A stretch of 57,134 nt of DNA from Peribacillus simplex (GTDB lineage Bacteria > Bacillota > Bacilli > Bacillales > DSM-1321): the NCBI RefSeq assembly GCF_001542915.1, contig NZ_LNNH01000048.1, forward strand, positions 2,078 through 59,211, in the 5' to 3' direction. Shown piece by piece: positions 54,834-57,134 of the stretch. The notes beneath the pieces are model-generated. The model had not been told where the DNA came from and did not search any database. It saw only the letters and a program-made list of their open reading frames with translations. The translations under genes and the position numbers were made by a program. Position 1 is the first letter of the stretch. Every line of letters starts with the position of its first letter.

Positions 54834-56288
54834 TTAACCTGATTGTCCGCTTTCATAAACGAATAATTCACCATTTGCCAGAGAGGAACCGCCATGGAAC
54901 CTCGCTCCTAGCGACAGCAGTCCCTTCAAGCTCGATACATGCTCGGCAGTGATCATTTCCCCGGACATAATTAAAGGGATCCCCGGAGGGTACGGAATGA
55001 CCATCTCAGCCGACACTTTCCCTATGGACTTCCTGAACTCAACCGATTTCGGTTTTCTTTGTTTCATGAGCGAGTATGGCATTTCAAGACCTGTCATTGA
55101 CTTTCCAGCATGCCGACTATCCATTTGAATGGGCATGCTCTTGCCCGTTCTGCCTATGGTCGCGTTGTTTATATTTTCAATGATTTCATGAAAAGGAAAT
55201 TCGGCACCCATCTTCAATAAAGGTAAAATCAGCAGCAAATTATTAGGATCAGCCAATTCGGCAAAAATTCCTTTTGCTTCACATAACCGCTGCAATTCAA
55301 AACCGCTTAAACCATTTTTTGATTGGATGACCACTTTCAATGGGTCGCAAAAAGTCCCCTTTGGCGCCTCCATCACTTTAATTGATGGCAGGGCGTCCAA
55401 TCCCCCCCTGAACTCCCCAATTTTTCTATTCAGCTCTTTTTTATCATCTGGGGTGAAAGAGGCGAGGTAGGCCCTGGATAAATCAAGCGACCCCATGATG
55501 GGGTAGGATGGGCTGCTCGACTGGAGCATCTGCAAATAGAAGGATACTTGATCGGCATCAATGTAAGCTGAATGGAGGTGCAGATATGACCCCATGGTCA
55601 TGGCCGGCAATGTTTTATGTGCAGAATGAACGACGGCATCTGCGCCGGCCTTAAGAGCCGTATCGGGAAACGGATCTCCTAACTGAAAGTGAGCGCCATG
55701 GGCCTCATCCACAAGCACCGGTATCCCCCTTTGATGGGCAAGCTTTACCATTTCGCCCATATCCTCGCCTAGACCATAATAATTCGGATAAGTTAAAACG
55801 ATTGCCTTGGCATCCGGGTGGACACGCAAAGCTTCTGCAATCAATTCTGGTGCTATGCCTCCAGCGACCCCCCACTCTTCATAAAAAACCGGCCGCAGAA
55901 AAATCGGCTGAACATTGGCTAGCATCAGGCCATGTAAAATCGACTTATGACAGTTCCTTTGGACAAGCACCTTATCTCCTTCGCGGCATGCCGCAAGGAT
56001 CATTGCCATGTTACCCACGGTAGACCCGTTGACCAGAAAATGACTCTTCTTCACTCCATATAAATCGGCAAGCAGCTGCTCGGCCTCTAAAATGGCGCCC
56101 TCAGGAGCATGCAGGTCATCTAAACCGTTTAGCTCCGTAGCATCGATCCCGAGCACGGGGCTATATAACGCTTGTCCCTTTTCACTAAATACCCGTCCAT
56201 TTTTATGTCCGGGGACATGGAGGGAAATTGGTTCATTTTTATAAAAAGCACTCATTGCATCGAACAATGGTGTCTGTGATTGATTCAT
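54834..56288 (-). CDS. yaaO: Orn/Lys/Arg decarboxylase-family protein YaaO
   Basis: A PLP enzyme of the fold-type I Orn/Lys/Arg decarboxylase family, 484 residues. The PLP lysine is in VHSAHKTLPAM (about residue 226) and the cofactor-binding DEAHGAHF lies before it. The C-terminal part (from about 390) is the decarboxylase C-domain with PYPPGIPLIMSGE. The substrate cannot be read from the sequence; the B. subtilis homologue is uncharacterised. It precedes tmk. Confidence 0.9.
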   Translation of the reverse strand: MNQSQTPLFDAMSAFYKNEPISLHVPGHKNGRVFSEKGQALYSPVLGIDATELNGLDDLHAPEGAILEAEQLLADLYGVKKSHFLVNGSTVGNMAMILAACREGDKVLVQRNCHKSILHGLMLANVQPIFLRPVFYEEWGVAGGIAPELIAEALRVHPDAKAIVLTYPNYYGLGEDMGEMVKLAHQRGIPVLVDEAHGAHFQLGDPFPDTALKAGADAVVHSAHKTLPAMTMGSYLHLHSAYIDADQVSFYLQMLQSSSPSYPIMGSLDLSRAYLASFTPDDKKELNRKIGEFRGGLDALPSIKVMEAPKGTFCDPLKVVIQSKNGLSGFELQRLCEAKGIFAELADPNNLLLILPLLKMGAEFPFHEIIENINNATIGRTGKSMPIQMDSRHAGKSMTGLEMPYSLMKQRKPKSVEFRKSIGKVSAEMVIPYPPGIPLIMSGEMITAEHVSSLKGLLSLGARFHGGSSLANGELFVYESGQSG

Positions 56289-56427
56289 TTATTATCTTCC
56301 CTCAAATCATATTATTTTTTCATTTTATCAAATAAGTTCAAATTTATCTCCTCTGGCGATTAAACGGGAAATCACTGGCCCTTACCTGCGGCCAGGTCAA
56401 GTCATCAAGCATTCTGCTAAAGTACTA

Positions 56428-56480
56428 TAAAAAGAGTCAGAGAATGAAGAGACAGTCCATTTCTTCATTCTCTAACTCTT
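56428..56480 (-). terminator. Terminator downstream of csfB
   Basis: AAGAGTCAGAGAATGAAGA (56432-56450) pairs with TCTTCATTCTCTAACTCTT (56462-56480) with one mismatch, followed on the minus strand by TTTTT. An 18-bp stem is unusually long. Confidence 0.9.
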
Positions 56481-56501
56481 CAACTTTCCATACCTAGCCT
56501 C

Positions 56502-56708
56502 TCATGAAAATATTTCAGGATTGGTGATTTTTCTTAATTGCTTTAAGTAATATTTATACCTCGGATCATTTGTATCGGTACCGATCATATCCCTTTCGCA
56601 TTCCTCACAAATGAAAGTCGTATATACGTGTATCCCCATTCCTTTTATTTGTTCACACACCACGCACGTTTCCCCTGCCGTCGTTTTGGTTTTTGTTGTC
56701 CCCAACAT
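56502..56708 (-). CDS. csfB: Anti-sigma factor CsfB (Gin)
   Basis: CsfB (Gin) restrains sigma-G, and sigma-E in the mother cell, during sporulation. The zinc-binding cysteines CVVCEQ and CEECERD are present. The ATG at 56708 follows GGAGGTGG and gives 68 residues, similar to the 64 of B. subtilis; earlier in-frame starts at 56744 and 56720 have weak sites. It is the first protein gene after the rRNA operon. Confidence 0.9.
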   Translation of the reverse strand: MLGTTKTKTTAGETCVVCEQIKGMGIHVYTTFICEECERDMIGTDTNDPRYKYYLKQLRKITNPEIFS

Positions 56709-56873
56709 CTCCACCTCCATACCTGCATTCTCCCCAAAAACCATCGTTCACATACTTCAATTTTAAATAGTTTAAGAGAACCGGGGCTGCTTTTAACAAT
56801 GTATGATGGAGATTTTCAATACGTGTATGTCTCTATATAAAAGTTTCCATAAACGATGAATCGTCGATTAACG

Positions 56874-56906
56874 AAAAAAGACCAGCCGAGGTGGCTGATC
56901 TTTTTT
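56874..56906 (-). terminator. Terminator of the rRNA operon
   Basis: AAAAAAGACCAGCC pairs with GGCTGATCTTTTTT (56874-56906) with a short loop and one mismatch; a T-run follows on the minus strand. It lies 5 bases after the 5S rRNA end. Confidence 0.92.
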
Positions 56907-56911
56907 CTAAT

Positions 56912-57028
56912 GGCTTGGCGGCGTCCTACTCTCACAGGGGGAGACCCCCAACTACCATCGGCGCTGAAGAGCTTAACTGCCGTGTTCGGAATGGGAACGG
57001 GTGTGACCTCTTCGCTATCGCCACCAAA
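56912..57028 (-). rRNA. rrf: 5S ribosomal RNA
   Basis: A complete 117-base 5S rRNA on the minus strand, starting TTTGGTGGCGATAGCG and ending GCCGCCAAGCC, with the conserved CCGAACACGG loop C region and GAGAGTAGGACGCCG. Differences from B. subtilis are few. Confidence 0.97.
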
Positions 57029-57091
57029 CATATCAGGAACGTTGTTCCTTCAAAACTAGATAATAAGAAGGTATTTCATTTTTTAAAGCGT

Positions 57092-57134
57092 TGGTTAAGT
57101 CCTCGATCTATTAGTATCAGTCAGCTCCACATGT
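57092..57134 (-). rRNA. rrl: 23S ribosomal RNA, 3' end (partial)
   Basis: The minus strand from 57134 to about 57092 reads GTGGAGCTGACTGATACTAA, then ATCGAGGACTTAACC, the conserved 3' end of Bacillus 23S rRNA. The rest lies beyond the window. A 63-base spacer separates it from 5S. Confidence 0.93.

Overview
This window is a stretch of a Bacillaceae chromosome close to the replication origin. The gene order from csfB and yaaO through tmk, holB, abrB, metS, spoVG, prs, mfd, divIC, spoIIE, ftsH and folK to lysS matches the order I know from Bacillus subtilis, written here in reverse. Many sporulation genes (csfB, spoIIE, spoVG, spoVT, fin, sspF, yabG, yabP, yabQ) show an endospore former. The proteins resemble but are not identical to B. 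subtilis proteins, so a related genus such as Peribacillus or a nearby Bacillus is likely; this placement is inference.

Layout from the right edge in the direction of transcription (minus strand): the 3' end of a 23S rRNA and a complete 5S rRNA close one rRNA operon. Then come csfB, yaaO, tmk, darA, yaaR, holB, ricT, yabA, yabB, yazA and rsmI (replication control, signalling, RNA modification). abrB follows on the plus strand with two Spo0A boxes behind its promoter. Next are metS, tatD, yabE, rnmV, rsmA, yabG, veg, sspF, ispE, purR, ridA, spoVG, glmU and prs. A four-gene sulfonate cluster (ssuADCB) sits between prs and ctc, with its own promoter and a structured leader that ends in a strong terminator hairpin. 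After ctc come pth, fin, mfd, spoVT, yabM, yabN, rqcP, yabP, yabQ, divIC and yabR. A tRNA-Met/tRNA-Glu pair lies on the plus strand, facing against the surrounding genes. Then come spoIIE, yabS, yabT, tilS, hprT, ftsH, coaX, hslO, yacD, cysK, folP, folB, folK, yazB, dusB and lysS. At the left edge, downstream of lysS, there is a strong promoter of the rRNA type, so the next rRNA operon probably starts just outside the window.

The genes form a typical origin-proximal housekeeping and sporulation block: translation (lysS, metS, tilS, tRNAs, rsmA, rsmI, dusB, pth, ctc), DNA replication and repair (holB, yabA, mfd, tmk), cell division and envelope (divIC, glmU, ispE, yabM), nucleotide and cofactor supply (prs, purR, hprT, folP/B/K, coaX, cysK), and sporulation with its regulators (abrB, spoVG, spoIIE, spoVT). 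Recognisable promoter types fit this: sigma-A with Spo0A boxes (abrB, spoIIE), sigma-H (spoVG), sigma-B (ctc), forespore types (spoVT, fin).

The main departures from the expected layout are the absence of the pabB-pabA-pabC genes between cysK and folP, the ssu cluster with its unassigned leader RNA, the opposed tRNA pair, and a nest of palindromes between yabE and tatD. No mobile element, phage, CRISPR array or clear pseudogene was seen.
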